In this document: one piece after another, positions 22,688 through 33,200 of the stretch
Position numbering within the stretch: the stretch's first letter is position 1
Layout of the letters: every line of letters starts with the position of its first letter
Origin: Gamsiella multidivaricata
Lineage: Eukaryota > Mortierellomycota > Mortierellomycetes > Mortierellales > Mortierellaceae
Direction of reading: 5' to 3'
NCBI RefSeq assembly: GCF_025024155.1
Contig: NW_026251726.1
Coordinates: 432,792 to 496,791, forward strand
DNA: 64,000 nt
Notes under the pieces: generated by a model
Told to the model about the DNA's origin: nothing
The model's database searches: none
Seen by the model: the letters and a program-made list of their open reading frames with translations, nothing else
Position numbers and translations under genes: made by a program

Positions 22688-23267
22688 GGCCTATTCTCAG
22701 GCGTACACCCAAGCATACGGCTACCCTGCTGCTGCAACTGTTTACCAACCTACAGCGGCTGCGTACCAAGCGCAGGCGCAAACACAGACCGCTGCCTATC
22801 AGACTCCTGCTGCAGGATACCAAGCCGCCGCTGCAGCCTACCCTGGAGCCGCTGCCGCTGCCAACGGATACCAGGCTGTCGCTGCCAACGGATACCAGGC
22901 TGCCCCCACAGGATATCCTGCTGCTGGAGCGACGACTGCATACCAGGCTGCTGCTGCTGCCTATCCCACAGGGGCTGCTGCTACTGCCTATCCCGCGGGG
23001 GCTGCTGCTACTACGTATCCCACAGGAGCTGCTGGATATCAGGCCGCAGCTGCGGGGTATCAGAACGTCCTTTCCGCAGCCGCATACCCCGCTGCAGCAT
23101 CGGGCTATCAAGCTGCAGCAGCCTATCCAACTGCCGCAGGAGCATATCCAGCTGCTGCTGCTTCCGGGTACCAAGCCGCGGCCTATCAGACACAGGCATC
23201 AGCCTACCAAGCGCCCGTAGCCACTGGTTATCAGGCCTCCGCAACAGCTTATCCCCCGTACCGGTAA
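19975..23267 (+). CDS. Q/N-rich, prion-like RGG protein with polyQ
   Basis: Three exons: 19975-20902, 21338-21828, 21942-23267, phases closing, 914 aa. The protein is almost wholly low-complexity. It has an acidic Pro/Ala/Glu N-terminus (1-205), a His/Asn/Gln-rich block with RGRGG and repeated FNN, FNQRPFNN segments (210-310), and a Q/H-rich second exon. One ordered-looking patch reads IKSIFDYAKGMQWDR. RGG clusters (GRGGRGGGRGG, about 600-620) come next, then a run of 30 Gln mainly encoded by CAA. The C-terminus consists of Tyr-containing repeats (GYQAAA, AYPTGAA). Such RGG plus prion-like composition is typical of RNA-granule proteins, but no folded RNA-binding domain is visible, so the function is inferred only. 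A 413-codon overlapping plus-frame ORF and a 314-codon antisense ORF are composition artefacts. Confidence 0.85.
22587..22688 (+). repeat. CAA/CAG polyglutamine tract
   Basis: In the reading frame of the Q/N-rich gene, three Gln, one His and then 30 uninterrupted Gln are encoded. The last two-thirds is a pure CAA run, which makes it liable to length change. Confidence 0.95.
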
Positions 23268-24931
23268 AGCAGGAAAGAGTCATTGTTGTGTTCCCCCCCC
23301 ACTTGCTTCTCATCGATCATCATCCCACCCTCACGTTGATAACCACCCTGGTGTCAACATCTGTGCTTTTTCGTTTCCTCCCAGTTTTTGCTCGTATTCT
23401 CGTATTTCTCTTTCTCCTCATTTCCCCTACTTCCCTTGTCCTTTGCCTTCTGCACCTTATGCTTGACATGTTTCTTTCGCTGGCTTCAACCGCAATCATC
23501 ATTCACGGCTCGCTGTTCGTCAACACGCCCTCCCCTCCTCCCCCTCCCCTCCTCTTTCATCCGGCTTGTCTTTCAACCCCTGTATCCGACGTTGTTCAAA
23601 ATCACCACGGATTCTTGCGCGGCTTCGCAAACGCATGCTGGAATACGGGCGCCTATGTACTTACTGCTACAACTGCAACTACTGCTGTCAAGCCTTAAGC
23701 CATTTCCAGATAATTGCTCGTTGAGTGAGAGTTATCTCTAATTCTGATCCTGGTCATGATCCAGAACCTGATTCACCTTTCCACAATTCCCTTCAGTATC
23801 GGATTCAGGTCTAAGAGCATATGTTATGCAGACAGTTATATACTATGGCATTTATTGAACTCGAACCCACTCTCCCCACTTGACCCCACATCCCATTGCC
23901 CCTCATGGCTGCTCGCACCCCCATATCCTACCCATGCTGCCCTACTCCCTCCCTCCAACTGCGTTTTTGAAGCCCTCTGTTGTACCATAAAGAAATATTT
24001 TATCTCAGTGATCATTGACATGCGTCTATTTGGAAAGAGATATTCTTCGGTGTTCTTCTGGTGATGGTCCTCGCAACAACACAACAACGGCTGGACCTCG
24101 TCCCGTCAAAGCGTCCTGATACGAGCAAAGGTGTGATTGTGTTACTGGAAAAGTTGGTGGCAAATGGTCTGCCTTTTTTTTTTTTTTTCCTTGCTGTGCT
24201 TACTTTGTACAAACATACACACACAATGCCTTCTCCAGAACATTATCCTGTAAAACCGCTGGCCATTGCTGCACTTTTTACCTCTGTTTCAATTTCTCCT
24301 TCGCTCTCGATCTCTTGATCTCTCACTTGGTTGCCGACTGCTGCGGTACCTATGGTCATTATCTTTTCTTTTTTTTTTTGTGGGTGATTTGGGTATCTTG
24401 ATGCACCTAAATGAGACTTCAGTGAACTCATTGGTACAACTATGAAAAAAAAAAAGCCGTGAAGCGGAGACTGTGCAACATGTATGACAGCACACATACC
24501 ATTAAATAAATAACAATAAAATCGCAGTGGAGAAAAATATAATGCTCAATGCTTGAGAAGAGGACATTGATGGATATGTACGTGCATGTGGCCCTGGGAA
24601 GGATCCCTCTCGCCATCGGCCTCTCACGTCGCGTGCTTGAGGTTTGCATCGTTTACTATGAATATGCAGTCCTGACCCGCGCAATCGCGCAGAATAAACT
24701 TGTACCTGTGAAGGGCCTTTGCATCATTTGTAATATTTCTCGATTGTTCCCGCACTGGATATCAAATACGAACACCGGGCTCCATCATTTTTCCCCTCCG
24801 TCTTCCATCTCTTTACCCACGCTATTTTGTTATAGCCAACCTGTTTTCAGATTTCCACCTCTTTCCACTCTCTCCACTCTCTTTTATCTTTTATCCATTG
24901 GACACCGCTACCTTTTATTCTATCTCCTACA
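23268..24931. other. Intergenic between Q/N-rich gene and OYE gene
   Basis: 1.66 kb with no convincing ORF. The first 430 bp are C/T-rich and probably 3' UTR. T runs occur at 24174-24188 and 24369-24380. The last 150 bp before 24932 are C/T-rich and likely the leader of the oxidoreductase gene. Confidence 0.5.
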
Positions 24932-26167
24932 ATGCCTGCTGCAAACGATTCGACTACTGCTTCAGAAGTGAATGAAAAGGACACTAGGGTACAGTTCCCT
25001 CAAGAAGGCTACTTTATCGAGCAACCGATCGCCCCTGGCTCGTACCTTGGACCCATCAATGCCTCACTGCCCGATGCCGACAAGGTTCCCCTGCTCTTCC
25101 AGCCGTTTAAGGTCAAGGATCTGACGATCGCCAACAGGGTAGTGGTGGCACCGATGTGCATGTTCTCTTCCTTGGACGGATTCTTTACGGACTACCATCT
25201 TGTCCACCTGGGATCATTTGCGACACTTGGAGCAGGACTGATCCTGGCCGAGGCAACGGCTGTCCTTCCTGAGGGACGGATCTCGCCATCAGACACTGGA
25301 CTCTGGAGGGACGAACAGATCGCGGGGTTGAAGCGGATTGCCAACTTTGTGCACAAGCAGGGATCGAAGTTGGGAATCCAGCTCGCTCATGCCGGTCGTA
25401 AGGCTTCGGTGAAGGCCTATTACGCTGACTTGCCAGAGTCGGCCTACTGGAAAGACAATGTGGTCGCTCCTAGCGGAGGAGCTGAATTCCAGTGGGATGA
25501 CAAGCACCATGTGCCACGGGAGCTGTCGGTCGAGGAGATTCACAGGACGATCAAGGCATTCGGAGCGGCAGCGGTGCGGGCGGCCAAGGCTGGTGTGGAC
25601 ACAGTCGAGATCCATGCTGCGCATGGGTATCTAATTCACCAGTTCCTGTCGCCGGTGAGCAACAACCGGACGGATCAGTATGGAGGGTCGCTCGAGAACC
25701 GAGCGCGGTTCTTGCTCGAGATCGTGCGTGAAGTCCGGGCGAACTTTCCGCCATCGAAGCCTGTGTTTTTGAGGGTGTCGGCAACGGATTATGTGGAGCA
25801 TTTAGATGGGCCGTCGTGGGAAATTGAGCAGACGGTACAGATTGCGAAATGGGTCAAGGAAGCTGGGGTGGATGTGTTCCATGTGTCGTCGGGAGGGAAC
25901 ACGGCTAAGCAGGAAGTGAAGTATGCGCCTGGATACCAGGTACCCTTTGCAGAGCGCGTGAAGCAGGCGGTGCCGGGGTTGGATGTGGTGGCTGTTGGAG
26001 TGATTACGGGGGGTAAGCAGGCGAACGAGGTTCTGGAGGAGGAGAAGGCGGACCTTGTGGCGGTGGGTCGCGGGTTCTTGAGGCACCCTAATTTTGTGAT
26101 GAATGCTGCAGAGGAGTTGAATGTGAAGGTCAAGTACTCGCAGCAGTATGAGCGTGGCAGAATGTGA
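24932..26167 (+). CDS. NADH:flavin oxidoreductase, Old Yellow Enzyme, YqjM-like class
   Basis: An intronless ORF of 411 aa begins at an ATG just after a C/T-rich leader. It is an FMN-dependent TIM-barrel ene-reductase that reduces activated C=C bonds with NAD(P)H. Visible landmarks are APMCMFS with Cys76 (equivalent to the flavin-modulating Cys of YqjM), QLAHAGRKAS (about 150-159), EIHAAHGYLIHQFLSP with the substrate-binding His228/His231 pair and Tyr233, the OYE signature NRTDQYGGSLENRARF, and the FMN-phosphate loop VAVGRGFLRHP. The Cys motif and paired His place it in the thermophilic-like class III rather than the classical yeast OYE class. The position held by Tyr28 in YqjM is Phe78. It lacks introns, unlike all long neighbours except the 27063 gene. 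Confidence 0.95.
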   Translation: MPAANDSTTASEVNEKDTRVQFPQEGYFIEQPIAPGSYLGPINASLPDADKVPLLFQPFKVKDLTIANRVVVAPMCMFSSLDGFFTDYHLVHLGSFATLGAGLILAEATAVLPEGRISPSDTGLWRDEQIAGLKRIANFVHKQGSKLGIQLAHAGRKASVKAYYADLPESAYWKDNVVAPSGGAEFQWDDKHHVPRELSVEEIHRTIKAFGAAAVRAAKAGVDTVEIHAAHGYLIHQFLSPVSNNRTDQYGGSLENRARFLLEIVREVRANFPPSKPVFLRVSATDYVEHLDGPSWEIEQTVQIAKWVKEAGVDVFHVSSGGNTAKQEVKYAPGYQVPFAERVKQAVPGLDVVAVGVITGGKQANEVLEEEKADLVAVGRGFLRHPNFVMNAAEELNVKVKYSQQYERGRM

Positions 26168-27062
26168 AGCAAGTGTGTTAGCTCCAATAGATAAAGGACC
26201 AAGCTGGCAATGATGTGTACATGCCATGTTCCTATATTCCTGTGCCCTTATGCTCCTATGTCCCCATGTAACGTATGTTCCTGAGAGCAAAAAAAAAAAA
26301 AAAAGAAGAGAGAAGGAAGAGCTTTTTCAATTGAGGTATATGATAGCGCACATGCCTCCGTATTATGGACAAGAGAATGAAGCGAATACCAAGAGGACCG
26401 AGCGAGACCGAGACCTAGACGCAGACCGAGACCGAGACCCTCGTGGGTGCTGTTGGCGTTCAGGTTCCTGATGAAAGCCGAGAAAGAAGGGGAGAGACGG
26501 CTTCGCCCAGGGAGGAGTCCTGGTATTAGGGGCGGGATGGATGCGGCCATGGGCAAGCAATAATGTACCTTTGGACATGAGGACTTGGACAAAGGTCCGC
26601 AACGGCATGCCACCAACTTGATTTTTTTTCCATTATTGGGAGGAAGAGCAAAAATAGCGAAACTCAATTGTTTCCAATGCAGTCATGGAAGACTTCCTTC
26701 GCTTCCTTCACTTCTTCCCCATCTCTTCTTTTTTCCTCTCTCTCTTTCTCTCTTTCTCTTTCTTTCTCTAATCCCTTTTCATTCCTCATTCCTCGCTCTC
26801 GCTCCCATTCTCCCTTCGCTTCCTTAATCCACAGTCTCATCCTTCTCTTTCGCTTTCTTTCTCGCTTTCTCGCTTTCTCGCTTTCTCGCTTTCTCGCTTT
26901 CTCGCTTTCTCGCTTTCTCGCTTTCTCTCTTTCTCTCTCTCTCCCTCAATCTCTTCGACAGGCCTACGTCAGTACAAAAAACCCTGTCTTCCTTCTTCTT
27001 GCCTTTTGCTGAATAGAACTTTTCGCTCATTGCCTGCCCTCCTAATCCAAGAACCACCCAAC
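26168..27062. other. Intergenic and C/T-rich leader of the 27063 gene
   Basis: An A run at about 26289-26304, imperfect GACCGA hexamers (26398-26446) and a strongly pyrimidine-rich 370-bp stretch (26690-26950) precede the start codon. No gene seen. Confidence 0.55.
26863..26926. repeat. CGCTTTCT octamer array, eight copies
   Basis: Eight perfect tandem copies lie in the pyrimidine-rich leader about 140 bp upstream of the 27063 start codon. Confidence 0.95.
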
Positions 27063-29105
27063 ATGGACACGGAGCACTCAAACAAGCCGCCACCACTGCC
27101 CTCAAAGCTGCGTTGGAGACCCTATGCCAACGGCAGTAGCAAGAAGAACAGCAAAAAGAGGGAGGAAGCCCGTCTCTCCAAAACTCATCCCCAGGGACCC
27201 AACCCCAAAGCAACCGCCCACAAGATAAAGGGCCCGCACCAGTACTACACCGGCAGGATCAACACCGCCCCCGTTGGCATCAAACTCCAGTGGGAAGAGG
27301 CAGAGACCATCGAATCTATGAGCCATGGCGGACACCCACACGACCACCACAACCCACAACTCTCGCGGGACTCTTCCCCGAGCGCCGACTCAGTCTTCTC
27401 CTCCTCCTCCTCCAAGACAAGAAGCACCGGCAACAACCCCACCTTAGCAAGCGACTCCAATTCCAACACCAGTAACAACCCGTTCGCGAATGCCATGCAG
27501 CGCGCCATGGCCTCCCTTCCTTCGCCCCCTCCACAAAAACTGCAATACACCAGGCTGGACCTGGTTGGGGGACAATCTGACCTGACCCAATACAGGGCCT
27601 CGATCTCAGGACTGACCACCAACGGTATCATCCAGAACGGCATGCCTATTAATGGACTAGCATCCAACAATGCCTATCAGGTCGCGTTGAATGCGTTGCT
27701 CCTGAGCCAGAGTCAGAACGCCAAGACCAACCAAAATTTTCACACGTCAGCCCTTATTGCAACCAACAGTTCAAATATCAACACCAATGCACCTCTGGCA
27801 AACACCAACAACGCCGCCGCTACCGCCCCAGTTGCTCCCTCTCCCGCCGCAGCCTCCGCTCTTCTGGGCTCCTCAAACATCAACGCGTTTCTTTCTGACC
27901 CCAACCGTGTGTTATCGAACGAGGAGTTACTCGGCGTCGCCAGTATCGACGAATTGTTATCAACGTGCGGATACCAAGGCAACAATAGCAATGTCATCCG
28001 CAACCAGTCGGCTCAGATGCTGGCTTCGCCCGCCAACACGGATCAATCGTACCAGGCTTCGCCCATGAATGGATTGGTTGACTTTAACAACCTTGGAAAT
28101 GTCTCGCGAGCAGCCTCTCCAGTCGCGGGATCGTTCTCACCAATGGCCTTGAACAGTAATGCTTTTGAGGCTCTTCTGGCACAGCCTATGATACCTCAAC
28201 AGCCATCTCAGCAACAACAGCAACATGCAATGGGCACGCCTCACGGACTCGTGAATAACAATGCCCCGGTAACAAACGACCCGTATAGCAATCTTATGCA
28301 GGACCTTTCGTCTCCTTTCGGATATCTTTCATCGAGTACAGGTTCAACTTCGATCAGTATGCCTACCGCATGGCCATCACTCTTCCCTTCAGACGACCAG
28401 AACGGAGTTTTGAACTCGTCAACAACCACAGTGACAGCCGTACCCCAATATCAGCCCAAGCCTGCACCTCAACGAAGCGAAATTGCAACACAAACGGACG
28501 GACCATACGAGCCCCCTCTATCGCCAATGTCTGCACAGGCTTCGTCTGCGGGATCACAGCAAAGCTCGCCCTTTTCGGCCTTGGGTCTGACGTCGGAAGA
28601 ACAATTGGATCCAGACTGGCTCAATTTCTTGGACGAGGCATCGCCACTGTTCAACGAAGTTGATATGCCCTCGCCACCTGCGTCTGACAATGAGTTTATG
28701 GCTAATAGGTTTATGACAGACCCAGTGCCTAGCGCTAAGACTACTCAAAGAGACCGGACCATGTGGAACTGGGCCGAAGACCTGCTCAAGCCTAAGCCCA
28801 TGACTCCAACTGGCAACCGCGGTTTCCCGATGTCGACTCCGACAATGACTAGCATTCCCAACGGCACAATGGGAAACAGTGGTGGACTCATCAAAACGTT
28901 ACAAGGAACAAATCAGACAAAGACGAAGGACATGGGCAGGGAGGACGCAAGGAAGAAGGCAGAGGAGGATAGCAAGAAGTCCAACAAGTCTGGTCATCTT
29001 ATGGACAGCAAGGAATCTGTGGAGATCATCGAGCCAAAGATGGAGGGTTTTGGACGACTGATAGCCATTATGAAGGCGCTTTGGATTGGAGGCGAAAGCA
29101 AGTAG
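27063..29105 (+). CDS. Unrecognised Ser/Asn/Pro-rich protein, possibly nuclear
   Basis: An intronless frame gives 680 aa from the first ATG after a C/T-rich leader. The N-terminus is basic (LRWRPYANGSSKKNSKKREE) with conserved-looking GPHQYYTGRINTAPVGIKLQW. A long Ser/Asn/Ala/Gln-rich centre follows (about 100-520). An acidic, Trp-containing patch (LDPDWLNFLDEASPLF) and TMWNWAEDLL come next, then a Lys-rich tail ending GRLIAIMKALWIGG. The acidic-hydrophobic patches resemble transactivation segments and the basic N-terminus could target the nucleus, so a transcriptional regulator is conceivable, but I recognise no DNA-binding domain. Long frame, codon regularity and leader make the CDS itself secure. 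Confidence 0.8.
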   Translation: MDTEHSNKPPPLPSKLRWRPYANGSSKKNSKKREEARLSKTHPQGPNPKATAHKIKGPHQYYTGRINTAPVGIKLQWEEAETIESMSHGGHPHDHHNPQLSRDSSPSADSVFSSSSSKTRSTGNNPTLASDSNSNTSNNPFANAMQRAMASLPSPPPQKLQYTRLDLVGGQSDLTQYRASISGLTTNGIIQNGMPINGLASNNAYQVALNALLLSQSQNAKTNQNFHTSALIATNSSNINTNAPLANTNNAAATAPVAPSPAAASALLGSSNINAFLSDPNRVLSNEELLGVASIDELLSTCGYQGNNSNVIRNQSAQMLASPANTDQSYQASPMNGLVDFNNLGNVSRAASPVAGSFSPMALNSNAFEALLAQPMIPQQPSQQQQQHAMGTPHGLVNNNAPVTNDPYSNLMQDLSSPFGYLSSSTGSTSISMPTAWPSLFPSDDQNGVLNSSTTTVTAVPQYQPKPAPQRSEIATQTDGPYEPPLSPMSAQASSAGSQQSSPFSALGLTSEEQLDPDWLNFLDEASPLFNEVDMPSPPASDNEFMANRFMTDPVPSAKTTQRDRTMWNWAEDLLKPKPMTPTGNRGFPMSTPTMTSIPNGTMGNSGGLIKTLQGTNQTKTKDMGREDARKKAEEDSKKSNKSGHLMDSKESVEIIEPKMEGFGRLIAIMKALWIGGESK

Positions 29106-29333
29106 TACCTTCACTTTTCTGGTTCACACTTTTTTGTTTATATAGACAGGTCTTCCTTTTCTTTGTGCGCTGTAGTCTGTCTTTTTCGTCTCATCCTTCT
29201 CTTGTCATCCTGTACATATCCCCTGCTTGTCCTTCCCATTTTAACGAAACAGTATTTAATGACAGCAACGATATATCATGAATTATACCACACTATTGAA
29301 AGCTCATTCCATTGCTTCAATGAATGGATGTCT
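29106..29333. other. Convergent 3' flanks
   Basis: 228 bp between convergent genes, T-rich, with no feature beyond probable polyadenylation sequence. Confidence 0.5.
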
Positions 29334-29864
29334 TTAATATGAATGAGATGTTGACGAGCTGGATCCTGCAGATGGATCTTGCGACTGCTGTTGTAGCCGC
29401 TCCTTTTCTAAATCCTTCTCGTACTGTGCAAAGAGGTCGTCGCTTGTAACGGGGGTTTGATTCCTGGACATTGGCCCATGGACGCCTTCTTCCAGCACCA
29501 CTAGATAAAAGCAGAACCGTACCAAGCAAATGTTAATACACGCTGTGAGATAAATACCGGGCAATTGATGGTGAAGTCAGCACTTACGGCGCTTGTAGAG
29601 GATGTAGGAAGTAGAGACGAATACAGGGAGAGCAATGATGATAGTCAGTAGTCTACAGAGGAGGAAACAGAGTTGAAGGGTGGGTCGAGGAAGAGATGAC
29701 GATCCGATGCTTGATTAGTTCATCCATGGTTGTTGTTGATTCACACGGGACAGTCGCGTCGACGAATGAGTTTGACCACCATGTCCCCATAGTCTGTGTC
29801 CCCGAGTTGGCGGCCCTTACCTCTGTCCCTGAGGGTTCAATTTGTTCGGCAAGAAGAACGGCAT
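29334..29864 (-). CDS. 91-aa single-span membrane protein
   Basis: Three exons in transcript order: 29864-29821, 29652-29588, 29500-29334. GT-AG sites and phases close. The product starts MPFFLPNKLNPQGQ, has one hydrophobic helix (LLTIIIALPVFVSTSYILY, about residues 16-34) followed by KR, and ends in a hydrophilic segment (DDLFAQYEKDLEKERLQ, then Ser-rich). Such topology fits a small mitochondrial or ER membrane subunit, but the family is not recognised and the location is inference. It diverges from the large 30276 gene. Confidence 0.75.
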
Positions 29865-30275
29865 GGTTGTCCTGATGGTATCCTGTGGAGTCGTTTAAGT
29901 CTTCTTCCAACCCAGAACGGTTTTTTTTTTGAATAGTCTGTCAAGATAGTTTCAAATGACTGTCACGTCCAGCCAGCCAGAGGGCCTAAGGTGTGCACAG
30001 CCACACGGATGTAGACGTGCTTGGCAGTTAAGCAGACTCGCGTGATCGTTTTTTTTTTTTTGGAGGCGCAAGTTTTTTTCCTTTCGACATTTATGCAGCG
30101 GAATACGAGGGCGGGCTAAGCAAATAGTTTTACTTTCCTAAAAAAAGATATAAAAAGGGCCCTCATCCATCCTCCCTCTCATTTTCAATTTTTTTTTTTT
30201 TTTCCCACCTTGTACCCCCATCCTCCGTACTCTTACCGCATACTACTTTTTTTTTTTTTCTTTTTACAGCGCTCA
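29865..30275. promoter_or_regulatory. Divergent promoter region upstream of the giant-protein gene
   Basis: 411 bp between divergent start codons. T runs occur at 29921-29930, 30050-30061, 30189-30203 and 30247-30259. A TATAAAAAG box at 30148-30156 lies about 120 bp before the plus-strand ATG and is a plausible TATA element. TTTTTACAG just before the ATG could be a 5' UTR splice acceptor. Confidence 0.5.
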
Positions 30276-33200
30276 ATGAAACCCATCATGTCTCTCTTTG
30301 GGCAAGCACGACCAATGGCCGCCGGTATCGACCCGCAATGTCTGGAAGAGTACGCCCTCAACCCCGAGGCGCGTCGTGACCTCGTCCAGAGCTACAACCC
30401 AGGCACAGCTGAATACTATCTCCTCAGATTGCGCCTGCTCTCTCAGGAACTGCAGGACCCGTCATCTCCCATCACGCTCGAGAAAATTGAGGAGGCAACC
30501 AATCTGCTGAGTCAAGCAGAAGTGCTCGATGATTATCCAAAGACGCCCGAACTGAAGCAATTCCGATCGCAGCTCGCATTACTAGCATACTCGGTCAAGC
30601 CAGAGTTGCTGCTTGAGCAGCTCAAGTTCAACCCTGACTCTGTGACGCACTTGAACAGCATTAATCCTGCTGAGAATGAGGAACAGGAAGGGGGATCGGG
30701 ATCTGCAGTGGGAGGGAACCCACAGGGTCTTTGCGACTTGTTACCGACCGTATTGGACAACTCCGCGATCGAGGCCAGCGTCCTTCTAGATCGACTTTTG
30801 GATGAACTAACCACTTTCTCATCATCGACGTGTGTCCCCTATCTGGCGTGGCCTCATGTACTATCCCATCCCAAAGCAGAAAACCTGCTGCTGCAAGTGA
30901 TGCCTATCGATAATTTACGGAAGCTATTCGCGATGATGGAGGTGACGTGTTCCCCTCAAAGCCTTACTATCGTTGGTCAGACCGACGTGAGTCGAGTCGA
31001 CGAGCTGGTGGTCAAGGTGCTCTTGCGGTTGTACCAGGAAAGGAAGTTGGATTTCACGCACGAAGTACGACAGTTCAAGTTTTTAACCAGTGCACAGCTG
31101 GAGATGATCAAGACCCAGGTCCCCAGTGTGATGATGAATGAAGGATTTGTGGGCCTGCTCGAGAAACGCATCCTGCCACGCGTGTTTGCGGACTCGGAGG
31201 AAAGCCGTCAGGGCGCGGTGTATGGAGAGTGGTTGGCGAGGATGGTTGAATTTGTGGACACGCTGGCACCAAAGTTCAATCGGTACAAGATGGCAGTCTA
31301 CTTGATGAGCTTGGAATTTGATCTTGCAAAAGGAGTCATGGACAAGGACAAGTTCATGGGGTAAGAACCTGGGCCTCGTATAAGCACTGTTGTATCAATG
31401 GGTTGCTTATGCGTTTGTAATCCGAAGAGTGTAGGCTAACATCCAATGTTTTCATTGGTTAACTTGTATCATAGATATATCCGTATTCCTCGCAACCACA
31501 ACAGTTACAACAACGAAATGGTGAAATGGGCTACCAAGGAAAATCAGCTTGTCGACACAAACAACAGCCGACGCTTGGAGTTCTGGTCAAGCGTAAGTAT
31601 TCTTCCCTTTCTTTATTTTTTTTCTCTTTTTTTTCCGATTTCGACTGGGTCATACTAATATCAAAATTGGTTATTTGTTCTCTATTTCTTAGCGAGTTCA
31701 ACCTGTGACAAAGGCGCGCGATGAGGAGGTCGTGAAGGAACATCTCTCGTATTTCATGCGTCAGGAAAAGTCCACTGCAGATTATGAGTCCTTTTTTGAG
31801 GTCAACTCCTTCCTGTATCCTCTGCTGGCCAGGGTCATGCTGACTTCTGGAGACCAAGATATTGCAAAATGGTAAAAAAAAAACTTAATTGATTCGTAAT
31901 GTTCTTATATTCCAAGTTGGGTAGCGTTAACATTTACTGCTTTGTAGGTCGAGCATGCTGCCATTTTACGATGACCTCTCCAAGCTGACGGAACAAACCA
32001 TCATTGAGTTTGCACCAAACAACCCTGAGACATTTCTACCCTCCGAGCCTGTTGTATTCAGACTTAAAGTCAAGAATGCCAAGCGTATCTTGGTGCGCGT
32101 ATTCGAGGTCAAGACATTGGAATACTTGCAGCAGTATGAAGGACCAGTAGGTCAAGCCCTGAATCTCGATGGGTTGACGCCGAACTGGGAGCACACTTTG
32201 ACATCGGATTATCCTTCCCTCGAGATCCACGACCTGACAATTAAACTACCGGAGCTCGCAGACCGTAGAGGCTCGTTTGTCATGGATGTCATCAGCAATG
32301 GCGGAAACAGTACCGCCTATTTCACCAAGGTAAGACTACTCGACTCTGTGTAAGTTTGATTGATATTATACCAGCGTTCGCTGTATTTACGGACATTCTT
32401 CTGTGTATTATTGCCATTGCTACAGGGAAATCTTGATTACATTGAGAGACAGAGCGTTGCTGGGCATATTCTCACTATCATTGACGAGAACATGAAAAAA
32501 GTCACTGAAAATGTTAGTATTTGGCTCAATGGAATTTATTACCAGGTAAGAAGAATAAATATTAAGGTCGAGTTGCCCAATTCGGTGTTTTTCCTGGGGC
32601 TGTGTGGCACTGACTACTGATATACTACGTGCAATTGATAGACGAACGAGGATGGAGACATCGTCATTCCATACCGTAAACCTTCGACGGACGCGGGAAA
32701 GGACATTTACATCACGCACAATGACTTTACAAACCGCCGCCCTTTCGTTCATCACGCAGAGTCCTATAGTATGACACTCTCCTATTATGTTGACCAAGAG
32801 TCTCTCTTGGCTGGATCTATTGCCAAGGTAAAGATATGTACAAGTATACTTGACAGATTTTTTTGATGTATAATTTCGACCGCGAGTGACTAATGCTTTT
32901 GCATATCAATTTTACAATTGAAGATCCTGCTGAAGCCCATTGTCAAGATCAACAGTGTCGATGTGATCTGTCCAGTGGACTTGCTGGAGCAAGTTTCGCT
33001 GGAAGTAGTGTTGAGTGACACCAATGGCATCGATAGCATCACCACGGTACCTGAATTCAAAGTCCATGACGCCGACTGGTCAGAGTACAAATTCCAGGTC
33101 CCGGAGAACCTCAGTCTGGTGAAATTAGCACTGTCAGCCAAGATCAAAGTCCTCTCCACAGGCGAGTTCGAGGACTTGTCTGACAGCAAGGACTTTTCTA

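Noticed and set aside
22230..23174. 314-codon minus ORF with polyLeu
   Set aside because: It is the antisense of the polyQ tract and Ala/Tyr repeats, with no start context or splice support.
21979..23220. 413-codon plus-strand ORF overlapping the Q/N-rich gene
   Set aside because: The CAA/CAG and GCT repeats keep another frame open; only the GYQ/AYP frame joins the upstream exons in phase.
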